Positions 16,957-25,750 of a stretch of DNA of 64,000 nucleotides are shown here, piece after piece. The translations under genes and the position numbers were made by a program. Source of the stretch: Palsa-465 sp035555155 (GTDB taxonomy: Bacteria; Actinomycetota; Thermoleophilia; Solirubrobacterales; Solirubrobacteraceae); contig DATMGZ010000006.1 in NCBI GenBank assembly GCA_035555155.1, forward strand, positions 28,743 to 92,742, given 5' to 3'. A model generated the notes under the pieces. The model searched no databases. It was not told the DNA's origin and was given only the letters and a program-made list of their open reading frames with translations. Position 1 is the first letter of the stretch; each line of letters begins with the position of its first letter.

Positions 16957-16962
16957 ACGCTA
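16957..16962 (-). promoter_or_regulatory. Leaderless -10 box of pyk
   Basis: On the minus strand TAGCGT is followed by 7 bases and then the GTG start of pyruvate kinase; no Shine-Dalgarno is present. Confidence 0.5.
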
Positions 16963-17005
16963 CAACGTGCCGGCGCCGGTCAGGTGGGTTTTCTGTTGTC
17001 TCGGC

Positions 17006-18087
<1,082 letters not shown>

Positions 18088-18091
<4 letters not shown>

Positions 18092-18435
18092 GGAGCGGTC
18101 AGCTCGGGAAAGTGCTCGGCCAGGTGAGTGCGGAGCGAGTCGCGGATGAACTGTCGCTCGTCCGCCGACGCCATCCGGTAGCGGCCCAGGAGCTCCTTCT
18201 GACGAGTGAGCTCGAGGCCGGCGATGTCCCACGAGACGGCGAGCCGCTCGAACAGGAACTCGACCCCGCGCTGCCACGCGTCCTCACGCTCGAGTCCGCC
18301 GGTCATGACCGTGTCGTACTCGACTCGCGTTCCCGGGCTCATCGACCCGCGCAGCGTCAGCGCGTTGCCCTCGGCGTCGCGGTACTCGCTCCTGTCCGCG
18401 ACGAGCTTCTCGCGACGGCGACTACGACGTCCCAC
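18088..18435 (-). CDS. Conserved-looking hypothetical protein between MBL and M29 genes
   Basis: 115 residues, GTG start 4 bases after the stop of the SnoaL-MBL gene and ending in a GTGA overlap with the aminopeptidase, so it is the middle gene of a three-gene operon. The start MGRRSRRREKL-like head is very basic; the rest is an alpha/beta sequence (GTRVEYDTVMTGGLERED, then FERLAVSWDIAGLELTRQKELLGRYRMA) with a helical, acidic-basic C-terminus. No family is recognised. Coupled translation implies a function linked to its neighbours. Confidence 0.65.
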
Positions 18436-18439
18436 CCCG

Positions 18440-19627
18440 CTACGCGGCCGAGGCCGCCCGCTCGAGCTCGACGCGGACATCCCCGGTGACCGGATCCGCA
18501 TGCCCGGCCCAGGCGGCCGAGGGCTCCATCGCCGCCAGCTTGCGGATCGAATCCCGCGCCTGCTCGGTGTCCATGTTGAACGCGGGGTGCGGCACCCGGG
18601 GACCGCCCTTGAAGCCCGATTGGAGATCGAGCGTGTAGAAGCAGTCCGAGACGAGCGCCAGCCGGTCCGCATCGCGGTACAGGCCGATCAGGCCCGGCGC
18701 GTGACCGGGCAGATGGACGACGCGGAAGCCGGCGATCTCGTCCCCCTCCTCCACGGTTCCGGTGACCTCGACGGCGCCGCCGTCCCAGATCGGCAGCAGT
18801 TTGCCGAGCAGCAGCCGTCCGTGGGGCGCGAGCTTGGAGAGATCGAAGTAGTCGCGCAGGCTCGGGCTCGACTGGGCGGCGCCGCGCTCGGCGGGGTGGC
18901 AGAACACCGGTGCTCCGAGGCCCGGCGCGGCGCCACGATGATCCGCATCGGCGTGGCCGAGCACGACGCGCCGGATTCCCCCGAGCCGCGCGCCGGCGGC
19001 GGAGACGGCCTGCGTCATGTCCGAGATCCCGGCGTCGAACACGGTGACGCCGCCCTCGTCCTCGATCAGAAAGACGCTCATCGCCTTCATCGGGAATCCG
19101 CCCCGCACGATCCATACGCCGTCGGCGATCCGCTCGGGCGGCCGGGCGTGAATCCGCGAGACGACCCGCGTCCGGGCGTTGGCCACCCGAGTGAGCCGCG
19201 CCTCGGCGGTCGAACCGGCGGGAGGCAGGAAGCCGAGCTGGCGCGCGATGTCGCCGCTGTCGAGGTAGGCGTCTTTGCGCTCGATCAGCCCGTCGGCGAC
19301 GCTGACCACGTCGCACCCCTCGAGCTCGACGCGGGCGCCGTTGGGCTCGAAGCCCTGGAACATGCCCGGGCCGGCGAAGGTCCCATGGGCACGCCAGCGC
19401 ACGGTCACCCGGCCCCGGTAGGCGGTCGTCTCGATGACCTCGAGCCGGAAGTCGGGAAAGGCCGCGAACAGGCCCGCGAAATAGTCGCGCACGCCGTCGG
19501 GCGCGCTCAGCTCGACCTGACCCACGAGCCGGTCCACGCCACCCGGAGCCCAGCAGGCGACGGCGGCGTCGAGGTCGTGGACATCGAGCGCGTGGAAGTA
19601 CTGCTTGGCCACATCTGAGGCGGACAT
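18440..19627 (-). CDS. SnoaL-like domain fused to a metallo-beta-lactamase-fold domain
   Basis: 395 residues. Residues 1-125 have the SnoaL/NTF2-like cone (SASDVAKQYFHALDVHDLDAAVACWAPGG, GVRDYFAGLFAAFPDF). Residues about 150-385 form an MBL fold, with the metal motif GHADADH, so the second His of H-x-H-x-D-H is Asp. HLPGHAPG, SDCFYT and AGHADPVTGD complete the site. The fusion suggests that the SnoaL cone binds a hydrophobic ligand that the hydrolase domain acts on; that is inference. The ATG at 19627 has TAGACT 11 bases upstream on its strand. It heads the operon with the 115-residue protein and the M29 peptidase. Confidence 0.82.
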   Translation of the reverse strand: MSASDVAKQYFHALDVHDLDAAVACWAPGGVDRLVGQVELSAPDGVRDYFAGLFAAFPDFRLEVIETTAYRGRVTVRWRAHGTFAGPGMFQGFEPNGARVELEGCDVVSVADGLIERKDAYLDSGDIARQLGFLPPAGSTAEARLTRVANARTRVVSRIHARPPERIADGVWIVRGGFPMKAMSVFLIEDEGGVTVFDAGISDMTQAVSAAGARLGGIRRVVLGHADADHRGAAPGLGAPVFCHPAERGAAQSSPSLRDYFDLSKLAPHGRLLLGKLLPIWDGGAVEVTGTVEEGDEIAGFRVVHLPGHAPGLIGLYRDADRLALVSDCFYTLDLQSGFKGGPRVPHPAFNMDTEQARDSIRKLAAMEPSAAWAGHADPVTGDVRVELERAASAA

Positions 19628-19638
19628 CGGCCGGCGTC

Positions 19639-19661
19639 AGTCTACGGATCGCGACTATCTT
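19639..19661. promoter_or_regulatory. Divergent leaderless promoters of two MBL-fold genes
   Basis: Minus strand: TAGACT (19644-19639) lies 11 bases before the ATG at 19627. Plus strand: TATCTT (19656-19661) lies 7 bases before the ATG of a short leader at 19669. Two unrelated-length MBL genes thus share one promoter island. Confidence 0.45.
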
Positions 19662-19668
19662 CCGCCCC

Positions 19669-19704
19669 ATGGACGCAACCACTTCCCGAGCGGACGAGCG
19701 GTGA
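19669..19704 (+). CDS. Putative 11-residue leader peptide coupled to the MBL gene
   Basis: An ATG 7 bases after TATCTT opens an 11-codon frame, MDATTSRADER, whose TGA overlaps the GTG of the next gene as GTGA. The downstream GTG has no clear Shine-Dalgarno sequence, so ribosomes finishing this leader could restart there. Plausible but unproven; the frame is too short for statistical support. Confidence 0.35.
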   Translation: MDATTSRADER

Positions 19705-20699
19705 GCAAGCGGCGCGAGCTCGGGCGCGGCGAGCGGGTGCTGCCGGGATTGTGGCGCCTGCGGCTGCCTCTGCCGTGGCCCGGCGTGCCGCACTGCAACG
19801 CCTGGGCGATCGCCGCCGGGTCCGGTGTCGTGCTCGTCGACACAGGCATGCACGGCCCCGGATCGATGGCTCAGCTCGAGCTCGCGATGGACCAGGTCAA
19901 CCTGCGCCTCGAGCACGTGCGGCTGCTGGTCTGCACGCATGCGCACTCCGACCACTACGGCCAAGCGGCGCCGATCGTCGAGCGGGCCGGATGCGAGCTG
20001 TGGATGCACCCTAACCATGCGCACATGACTCAGAGCGCCAACGACCCGCAGGCGGCCCTCGCCCGCCGGCTCGAGGTCGGCCGCCAGAGCGGCGTTCCCG
20101 ACGAGGCCCTGCGCCGTTACGCCGAGCGGGTCAAGGAGGTGCCCTCGGGCATCGCGCGAGTGATCGAACCCGACCGCCCGCTGGTGCCAGGCGTGGAGCT
20201 GGAGACCGACCTCGGGACCTGGAGCGTCCACGCGACGCCCGGTCACGCACCCTCGCACGTGTGCCTGCTGCAACCCGAGCGCCGGCTGATGATCTCCGGT
20301 GATCACCTGCTCGGCCGGATCTCGCTCTACTACGACTACGGCTGGACGCCGGACCCCGCCGGCGAGTTCCTGCGCTCGCTCGACGTGGTCGATGCACTCG
20401 AGGCGCGCCTCTGCCTGGCCGGGCACGGGCGCCCGTTCACCGATGTGCGCGCCCACATCGACGGCAACCGTGCGCTCGTCAACGAGCGCCTGGAGGCCGT
20501 CCTCACCGCGCTCGCCGGCGGTGGGCGGACGGCGGTGGAGATCGTCCCCGACGTCTATGGCGAGCCGCTGAGTACCTTCAACGCCGGCTGGCTGTTGGCG
20601 CAGACCCTGTGCTACCTGCGCCACCTGGAGCTGGCCGGCCGGGTGGAGCGGGACGCGGGTGACGGCGGGGAGGCGGAGCGGTGGCGGACGGCGGCGTAG
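19701..20699 (+). CDS. Metallo-beta-lactamase-fold hydrolase
   Basis: 332 residues. The active-site set is canonical: CTHAHSDHYG (H-x-H-x-D-H), ATPGHAPSH, SGDHLLG and LAGHGRPF. Residues 1-250 are the MBL core; the last 80 residues form a winged-helix-like C-terminal domain (GRTAVEIVPDVYG then LAQTLCYLRHLELAGRVE), the arrangement of LACTB2/glyoxalase II-like proteins. Substrate unknown, possibly an acyl thioester or a nucleic acid. The GTG is the only start that keeps the core complete, and it overlaps the leader's stop. Confidence 0.85.
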   Translation: MSKRRELGRGERVLPGLWRLRLPLPWPGVPHCNAWAIAAGSGVVLVDTGMHGPGSMAQLELAMDQVNLRLEHVRLLVCTHAHSDHYGQAAPIVERAGCELWMHPNHAHMTQSANDPQAALARRLEVGRQSGVPDEALRRYAERVKEVPSGIARVIEPDRPLVPGVELETDLGTWSVHATPGHAPSHVCLLQPERRLMISGDHLLGRISLYYDYGWTPDPAGEFLRSLDVVDALEARLCLAGHGRPFTDVRAHIDGNRALVNERLEAVLTALAGGGRTAVEIVPDVYGEPLSTFNAGWLLAQTLCYLRHLELAGRVERDAGDGGEAERWRTAA

Positions 20700-20708
20700 G
20701 TTCGACGC

Positions 20709-21929
20709 CTACGCGTTCACCTTCACCATCAGCGCGTCGTGGGGCTGGAGGCGGGCGCTGACCCGGCCCCTCGTCTGGTAGGAGCGATGGCTCCACAGGT
20801 CGTGCACCAGATAGCTCGACCGGAACGGGAGTCCGAGCCTGGGGATGTCGGTCGTCAGCGTCGCCGGGCGGGAGCCGGAGTTGAGCAGCAGCAGCGCGTG
20901 GGAGCCGCCGGCCAGCGTCCGCAGCCACACCTGATAGTTGGCGCCGTGCACGACGCGGGTGCCCTGCTCGCCGGCCGGGTCCTGGTCGACCGCGATCACC
21001 TCGCGGTTGGTGAGCACCGAGATCGTCGCCCGGGGGGCGGTGCTGAGGTCGCCGCCGGCGATCAGCGGGGCGGCGAGCATGCTCCACAGCGACAGCTGCG
21101 CGCGCTCCTCGGTCGGGGTCAGGGCGCCGGTGCCGATAAGCATCGCGTTGGGATCGTTCCAGGCGCCCGGATGCGCGTAGGGAGCGAGGGCGGCGTTGAG
21201 GTCGAGGATCTTGAGGATCGCCTTCCAGTAGTCGCGAGGAGCGCCGTAGGAGAAGTAGTCACCGGTCGTGCGCCAGGTGCTGCCGACGCCCGCTGCCCAC
21301 GTCCAAGGGTCTTGATAACCCCATTCACAGACGCTGAGGAGGATCTGCCGGCCGGTGGCGGCGATCGCTCGCTGCAGCTTCGTGTAGATGGGGAGGGCGG
21401 GAGCGGGACGCGAGCGGCAGTAGTCGGCCTTGATGTAGTCGATCTTCCACGCGGCGACGGTCGCGAGGTCCTGCGTGAAGTGGCCGGCGCTGCCGGGGAA
21501 GCCGGTGCAGGTGGCCGATCCGGTGTCGAGGTAGATGCCGAGCTTCAGGCCGCGCGCGTGCACGTAGTTCGCGACGCCGGCGATGCCGTCGGGGAACTTG
21601 AGCGGGTTGGGCACGAGCGTTCCCCCGCTGCTGCGCGCCTTCGACATCCAGCAGTCGTCGATGTTGACGTAGCGGTAGCCCACCGCGGCCATGCCGGTGG
21701 ACACCATCGCCCGCGCTGTGCGCTCGAACAGCCCCTCGTTGATGCCGCAGCCGAATTTGTACCAGGAGCTCCAGCCCATCGGGGGGGTGGGAGCGATCGC
21801 GGCGATGCCGGCGCGGGAGGCCAACGCCGTCGACGTGCAGGCGAAGACAGACGCGAGGGTCACTCCGAGAACCATGCACGCCAGCCTGCGCGGAACCGCC
21901 CGTCGGGCTCGTCGGTGGCAAATCATCAT
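20709..21929 (-). CDS. Secreted alpha-galactosidase, GH27
   Basis: 406 residues if started at the ATG at 21929; a basic head and the hydrophobic stretch LACMVLGVTLASVFACTSTALA form the signal peptide. The GH27 (beta/alpha)8 barrel starts TPPMGWSSWYKFGC and has YVNIDDCW, the nucleophile in YIKADYC and the acid/base region AWNDPNAML. A C-terminal beta-sandwich domain (about 330-406) matches the usual alpha-galactosidase layout. It would release terminal alpha-galactose from plant-type oligosaccharides outside the cell. No sugar transporter is adjacent, so it stands alone. It is convergent with the MBL gene. Confidence 0.92.
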   Translation of the reverse strand: MMICHRRARRAVPRRLACMVLGVTLASVFACTSTALASRAGIAAIAPTPPMGWSSWYKFGCGINEGLFERTARAMVSTGMAAVGYRYVNIDDCWMSKARSSGGTLVPNPLKFPDGIAGVANYVHARGLKLGIYLDTGSATCTGFPGSAGHFTQDLATVAAWKIDYIKADYCRSRPAPALPIYTKLQRAIAATGRQILLSVCEWGYQDPWTWAAGVGSTWRTTGDYFSYGAPRDYWKAILKILDLNAALAPYAHPGAWNDPNAMLIGTGALTPTEERAQLSLWSMLAAPLIAGGDLSTAPRATISVLTNREVIAVDQDPAGEQGTRVVHGANYQVWLRTLAGGSHALLLLNSGSRPATLTTDIPRLGLPFRSSYLVHDLWSHRSYQTRGRVSARLQPHDALMVKVNA

Positions 21930-22035
21930 CACGCTAACCCGCGAGGGTAGCGATCGGATCGGCCGCAGGGCCGAGATGTCAGAGGCTGCGCGTCGCCGCG
22001 CGAGGCAACCTTGCCACAGCCGTGTCAAGGTTTGT

Positions 22036-22041
22036 TAGAGT
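22036..22041 (+). promoter_or_regulatory. Leaderless -10 box of metF
   Basis: TAGAGT is followed by 7 bases and then the GTG at 22049. TTGCCA at 22011-22016 is a possible -35 with a long 19-base spacer. Confidence 0.45.
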
Positions 22042-22048
22042 GCCGCTC

Positions 22049-22960
22049 GTGCGGATCGACGAGATCATCCAATCCAAGGGCGGCCCTGTGTTCTCGTTCG
22101 AGTTCTTCCCGCCCAGGACGGACGAGGGCGAGCGCAACCTGCGCGCGGCTCTGGGAACGCTGGTGGCCCTCGAGCCGGACTTCGTCTCCGTCACCTACGG
22201 TGCCGGCGGCTCCACCCGCGGCCTCACGATCGAGCTGACCAAGTGGATCAAGCAGGAGCTCGGGATCGAGGCGATGGCCCATCTGAGCTGTGTCGGCGCG
22301 TCGCGCCAGGACCTGTACGGGCTGCTCGACGGCATGCAGGGGGCGGGAATCGAGAACGTGCTCGCGCTGCGCGGCGATCCACCCCGTGGCGAGACGGAGT
22401 GGAAGCCTCATCCGGGTGGGCTGCGCTATTCGACCGAGCTGGCCACGCTGATCCGCGAGCGGTATCCGTTCGCCGTGGGTGCAGCCTGCTTCCCGGAGGT
22501 CCATCCCGAGGCGCCGGACCTCGCCCATGATCTGCGTTTCCTCAAGCAGAAGGTCGATGCGGGCGCGACCTTCCTGATCACGCAGCTGTTCCTCGACAAC
22601 GAGCTCTACTTCCAGTTCGTCGACCAGGCCCGCGCGGCCGGCATCGAGGTTCCGATCCTGCCCGGGATCATGCCCGTCACCGACGTGCGCCAGATCAAGA
22701 CGATCACCGGCATGTGCGGCGCCACCATCCCGCCGCGCTTCCTCGAGGCACTCGAGTGGCGTGGCGAGGACTCCGATGCGGTGCTGCAGCTCGGTGTCTC
22801 CTACGCCACGCTCCAGTGCGCCGACCTCCTGGCCCGCGGCGCACCGGGAATCCACTTCTACACGCTCAACCGCTCGCCCGCCACGCAGGCGATCCTGTCG
22901 GCGCTGCGGCTGCTCAGGCCGTGGGCTGGTCGGCTGGCTTCGCCGTCGGCCGCCGGGTAG
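22049..22960 (+). CDS. metF: Methylenetetrahydrofolate reductase
   Basis: 303 residues of the MetF TIM barrel. FSFEFFPPRTDEGE near the N-terminus carries the catalytic Glu, then VSVTYGAGGSTR, LALRGDPPRG, the FAD-binding AACFPEVHPEA and FLITQLFLDN, and GIHFYTLNRS at the C-terminus. It reduces 5,10-methylene-THF to 5-methyl-THF for methionine synthesis. Three in-frame GTG codons are available (22022, 22040, 22049); the last aligns with the compact start of homologues and with the -10 box. Its 3' end overlaps the convergent desaturase gene by 47 bases. Confidence 0.93.
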   Translation: MRIDEIIQSKGGPVFSFEFFPPRTDEGERNLRAALGTLVALEPDFVSVTYGAGGSTRGLTIELTKWIKQELGIEAMAHLSCVGASRQDLYGLLDGMQGAGIENVLALRGDPPRGETEWKPHPGGLRYSTELATLIRERYPFAVGAACFPEVHPEAPDLAHDLRFLKQKVDAGATFLITQLFLDNELYFQFVDQARAAGIEVPILPGIMPVTDVRQIKTITGMCGATIPPRFLEALEWRGEDSDAVLQLGVSYATLQCADLLARGAPGIHFYTLNRSPATQAILSALRLLRPWAGRLASPSAAG

Positions 22961-24017
22961 CCGGGGCGATCGCGTAGGCCCGGCGGGCCTGGGCGAAGGT
23001 GACCAGACGCCCCCGACCCGAGGACTCGTCGATCAGCTTCAGGCGAACGGAGCGGAGACCGTCCCACAGGGAGATCGTCGGCGCGCGATGCAGGAACTCG
23101 TTCTCGTCGTGGGCGCGCTGGAGGTTGTAGTTCGGGATTCGGGGACTGAGGTGGTGCACATGGTGCAGGCCGATGTTCCCGGTGAAGAACTGGAGCACCT
23201 TCGGGAGCTTCAGGTAGGAGCTGCCGGCCAGCGCGGCGTCGACGTAGCTCCAGTCATCCGAGCGCGTCCAGTAGACGCCCTCGAACTGGTGCTGGACGTA
23301 GAACAGCCAGACGCCGGCAGCTCCGGCCATCAGGATCATCGGGATCTGGATCAGCAGGTATGCCTTCCACCCGATCAACCAGATGACCGCTCCGACGAGC
23401 ACGAGCAGAGCGAGGTTCGTGTACAGATGGCTGCGGCGGATGCGCGGACGCTTGTCGCTGGGCACGATCCGCGGCTGCAGCGCGAGCGCCCACAGCGGCC
23501 CGATCGTGAACATCACCCAGGGGCTGCGCATGAGCCGGTAGGCGACCCGACCCGACCACGACTTCGCGTAGTACTCGTTGACGGTCAGCGTTTCGACGTC
23601 GCCGACGCCGCGGCGGTCCAGATCGCCGGCCGAGGCGTGGTGCCCCGCGTGCTCCTGGCGCCAGCTGTGAAACGGGGAATAGGCGATCAGACCCGTGGCC
23701 ACGCCGAGCCAGGTGTTGGCGCGCTTGGTGGTCATGAACGACCCGTGCGAGCAGTCGTGGAAGACGATGTAGGTCCGGAGCAGGAACCCGGACGCGGGGA
23801 TAGCGACCATCAAGGTCAGCGGATAGGAGACCGCGAGCAGCAGGACCATGACCGGCCACAGCAGGAGGTAGGGCACGACTGAGGTCGCCAGGCAGAGCAG
23901 GCTGCGGCGCATGTCGGCGCCGGCGTAGGGCTTCAGGGGCTCGACCCACCAGTTGCGCTTCTCGGCCGGCGCGCTGGTGCGCACGGCGACGTCGGCGTCC
24001 ATGGTCACGGCTTCCAT
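22914..24017 (-). CDS. Membrane fatty acid desaturase (omega-6/delta-12 type)
   Basis: 367 residues. The three His boxes of membrane di-iron desaturases are complete: HDCSHGS (about 87-93), the HAGHHA box and HHVHH. Four hydrophobic stretches flank them in the usual pattern. The box spacing and the HDCSH first box match the plant/cyanobacterial delta-12/omega-6 group rather than the delta-9 acyl-CoA group. It would introduce a double bond into membrane acyl chains. The ATG at 24017 follows GGACCAGGAG, a good Shine-Dalgarno. The upstream 170 bases are relatively A+T-rich and may hold its promoter; a longer frame upstream was rejected. Confidence 0.9.
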   Translation of the reverse strand: MEAVTMDADVAVRTSAPAEKRNWWVEPLKPYAGADMRRSLLCLATSVVPYLLLWPVMVLLLAVSYPLTLMVAIPASGFLLRTYIVFHDCSHGSFMTTKRANTWLGVATGLIAYSPFHSWRQEHAGHHASAGDLDRRGVGDVETLTVNEYYAKSWSGRVAYRLMRSPWVMFTIGPLWALALQPRIVPSDKRPRIRRSHLYTNLALLVLVGAVIWLIGWKAYLLIQIPMILMAGAAGVWLFYVQHQFEGVYWTRSDDWSYVDAALAGSSYLKLPKVLQFFTGNIGLHHVHHLSPRIPNYNLQRAHDENEFLHRAPTISLWDGLRSVRLKLIDESSGRGRLVTFAQARRAYAIAPATRRPTAKPADQPTA

Positions 24018-24186
24018 CTCATCTCCTGGTCCGAAGTGGCGCCGCGCCCCGTCGGTCGGCGGTAGAGCGGGGAAGGGTACACGGTCCTGCCCCAACCAAC
24101 CGTAATAGGATCCCCGCCACGTCGGACATTCATGTATTGCGCGTTACGTCATGGAGCGGCGATCTGAGCGGGGATTAAGCGTCCCC

Positions 24187-24465
24187 TTAGGGTGGTTTTA
24201 TTTCCAGCCCCTGCGCCACCATCGGCCGCCCGTCGAGCTCGTAGCGCACGTCGACCTCGTCGTTGCGCTTGTAGGTGCCGATGCCCCACACGCCCATGAA
24301 CCACGCCCAGGGTGAAAGCTTGCTGCGCACGAGCTCACGGGTGAACAGCAGCTCGCCGCCGGCGACGCGATAGTCCGCGCCGAGCTCCTGCCGCACACCG
24401 TTGACGTAGACGTCGAACGGCGGCCGGACGCCGGGGGGCAGGGGCACTCTCCAGTAATCGGTCAC
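24187..24465 (-). CDS. Conserved-looking hypothetical protein
   Basis: 92 residues from the GTG at 24465, beginning VTDYWRVPLPPGVRPP. The sequence FDVYVNGVRQELGADYRV followed by LLFTRELVRSKLSPWAWFMGVWGIGTY and NDEVDVRYELDGRP reads as an all-beta domain with a Trp-rich loop. It has no signal peptide, membrane helix or Cys. I associate this pattern with uncharacterised actinobacterial proteins but cannot name a family. It follows the acetyltransferase gene by 16 bases and is probably cotranscribed. Confidence 0.7.
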   Translation of the reverse strand: MTDYWRVPLPPGVRPPFDVYVNGVRQELGADYRVAGGELLFTRELVRSKLSPWAWFMGVWGIGTYKRNDEVDVRYELDGRPMVAQGLEIKPP

Positions 24466-24481
24466 GGTCGCGCTGCCCTGA

Positions 24482-25042
24482 TCATCGCGCGTCGGCCACG
24501 TCGCCGGGCAGCAGCGACAGGATCGCGATATCGAGTCGTCGCCCTCGGTCGCGGTCGCGGTCGCGCAGCACACCCTCCGCGGTGAAGCCGCACGCGCGGG
24601 CGGCACGGATCATCCCCTCGTTCTCGGGGAGCGTGGTCAGCTCGATCCGCTCCAGCGCCCACTCGTCGAACAGCCAGCGCACTGCGAGCCGGAGCGCAGC
24701 GCTGGCCAGCCCGCGCCCGCGCGCCGCCGGGGCCAGCCAGATCCCGATCGCGGCACGCGCGTGGTCCCAGTCGATGTCGTACAGGTAGATCTGTCCGATG
24801 CACTCGTCGGAGCTGCCCTCGAGGATGGTGAGCGTCTCTGACGTCCCGGTCGCGCGCAGCTCCGCCGCCGCCTCCATCTCACGACCCAGCTCGGCGCCGG
24901 TGGGCGGCCGCTTCAGGCCGCGGTCGGAGTACAGGCGAGGATCCTGGTCGTGGGCGACGAGAATGTCTGGGATGTCGCGCTCAGCCGCCGGCCTCAGCGT
25001 GACGCGGCCGTCGCTGAGCGGAGTGGTCAAGACGGGAATCAC
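24482..25042 (-). CDS. GNAT-family N-acetyltransferase (RimJ/RimL-like)
   Basis: 186 residues starting VIPVLTTPLSDGRVTLRPAAERDIP, the standard opening of the RimJ/RimL group. The acetyl-CoA loop IGIWLAPAARGRGLASAAL (Q/R-x-x-G-x-G/A) and the following helix RLAVRWLFDE are clear, as are LPENEGMIRAARACGFTAEGVLRD at the C-terminus. It likely acetylates a protein N-terminus or a small amine. GTG at 25042 is preferred over a GTG 6 bases upstream; the surrounding very long frame is a high-G+C artefact. Confidence 0.82.
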   Translation of the reverse strand: MIPVLTTPLSDGRVTLRPAAERDIPDILVAHDQDPRLYSDRGLKRPPTGAELGREMEAAAELRATGTSETLTILEGSSDECIGQIYLYDIDWDHARAAIGIWLAPAARGRGLASAALRLAVRWLFDEWALERIELTTLPENEGMIRAARACGFTAEGVLRDRDRDRGRRLDIAILSLLPGDVADAR

Positions 25043-25063
25043 AGGCACGTCGGCCCGTGACCG

Positions 25064-25069
25064 TACCCT
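25064..25069 (+). promoter_or_regulatory. Leaderless -10 box of the YgjP-like gene
   Basis: TACCCT lies 9 bases before the GTG start, in the 36-base gap between the divergent acetyltransferase and metallopeptidase genes. Confidence 0.4.
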
Positions 25070-25078
25070 GTCCGTCTC

Positions 25079-25750
25079 GTGGAGGAGATTCGGTACCGCA
25101 TCAGGCGCTCCCCGAGGGCGACGCGAGTCCGGGTGACCGTCGACCCGGCCCGCGGGGTCGAGGTCGTGCTGCCCCGGCGCGCCGGTGACCACGAGGCGCT
25201 CGCCGCCGTGCGCGAGCTGCGGACGTGGATCGAGCGTCGTGTCGAGGAGCAGGAACGGGCGCGGGCCGCCGTCATTGCCCGCGGGGCCACCGTCCCGTAC
25301 CTCGACGAGGTGCTCCGGCTGGTCGCGCAGCCCGGTCGCGAGCGCGTGCACCGACACGGAGATGAGCTGCTCCTCCCGGCCGTCGACGCGCAGCCCGCGC
25401 TGGAGCGCTGGTACCGCCGTGCCGCCCGGGCGGAGATCGCGCCGCGGCTTGATCGGGCCACAGCGCTCGTGGGCACGTCGTACTCGAGGCTGACGATCCG
25501 CGGCCAGCGCACGCGCTGGGCGAGCTGCGCGCGTTCGGGAGCGATGAGCTTCAACTGGCGGCTGCTGTTGGCTCCCGAGGCCGTGCTCGACTATGTCGTC
25601 TGGCATGAGGTCTGCCATCTCGAGGTGATGGATCACTCGCCGCGGTTCTGGGCGCTGCTCGCCGAGCGCTGCCCGGACCATCGCGAGCACGGCCGCTGGC
25701 TGCGCCGCCACGCTCAGACGCTGGTCCTGCCGCCGGCTACTCTGGCGTGA
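25079..25750 (+). CDS. YgjP/DUF45-type zinc metallopeptidase
   Basis: 223 residues. The zinc site is HEVCHLEVMDHSPRFW (about 178-193), the H-E-x-x-H followed by N/D-H-S-x-x-F-W of the YgjP (DUF45) family. Ahead of it is RWASCARSGAMSFNWRLLLAPEAVLDYV, also diagnostic. The N-terminal half has a strand-rich domain with RIRRSPRATRVRVTV. Members are thought to be soluble proteases of the SprT/M48-related clan with unknown substrates; some are encoded near restriction systems, but no such genes are here. Its end overlaps the convergent SDR gene by 14 bases. Confidence 0.87.
   Translation: MEEIRYRIRRSPRATRVRVTVDPARGVEVVLPRRAGDHEALAAVRELRTWIERRVEEQERARAAVIARGATVPYLDEVLRLVAQPGRERVHRHGDELLLPAVDAQPALERWYRRAARAEIAPRLDRATALVGTSYSRLTIRGQRTRWASCARSGAMSFNWRLLLAPEAVLDYVVWHEVCHLEVMDHSPRFWALLAERCPDHREHGRWLRRHAQTLVLPPATLA

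Noticed and set aside
18357..20624. 755-codon minus-strand open frame
   Set aside because: It covers the MBL genes on both strands, and its sequence is a mix of His/Arg/Asp-rich runs without any conserved motif.
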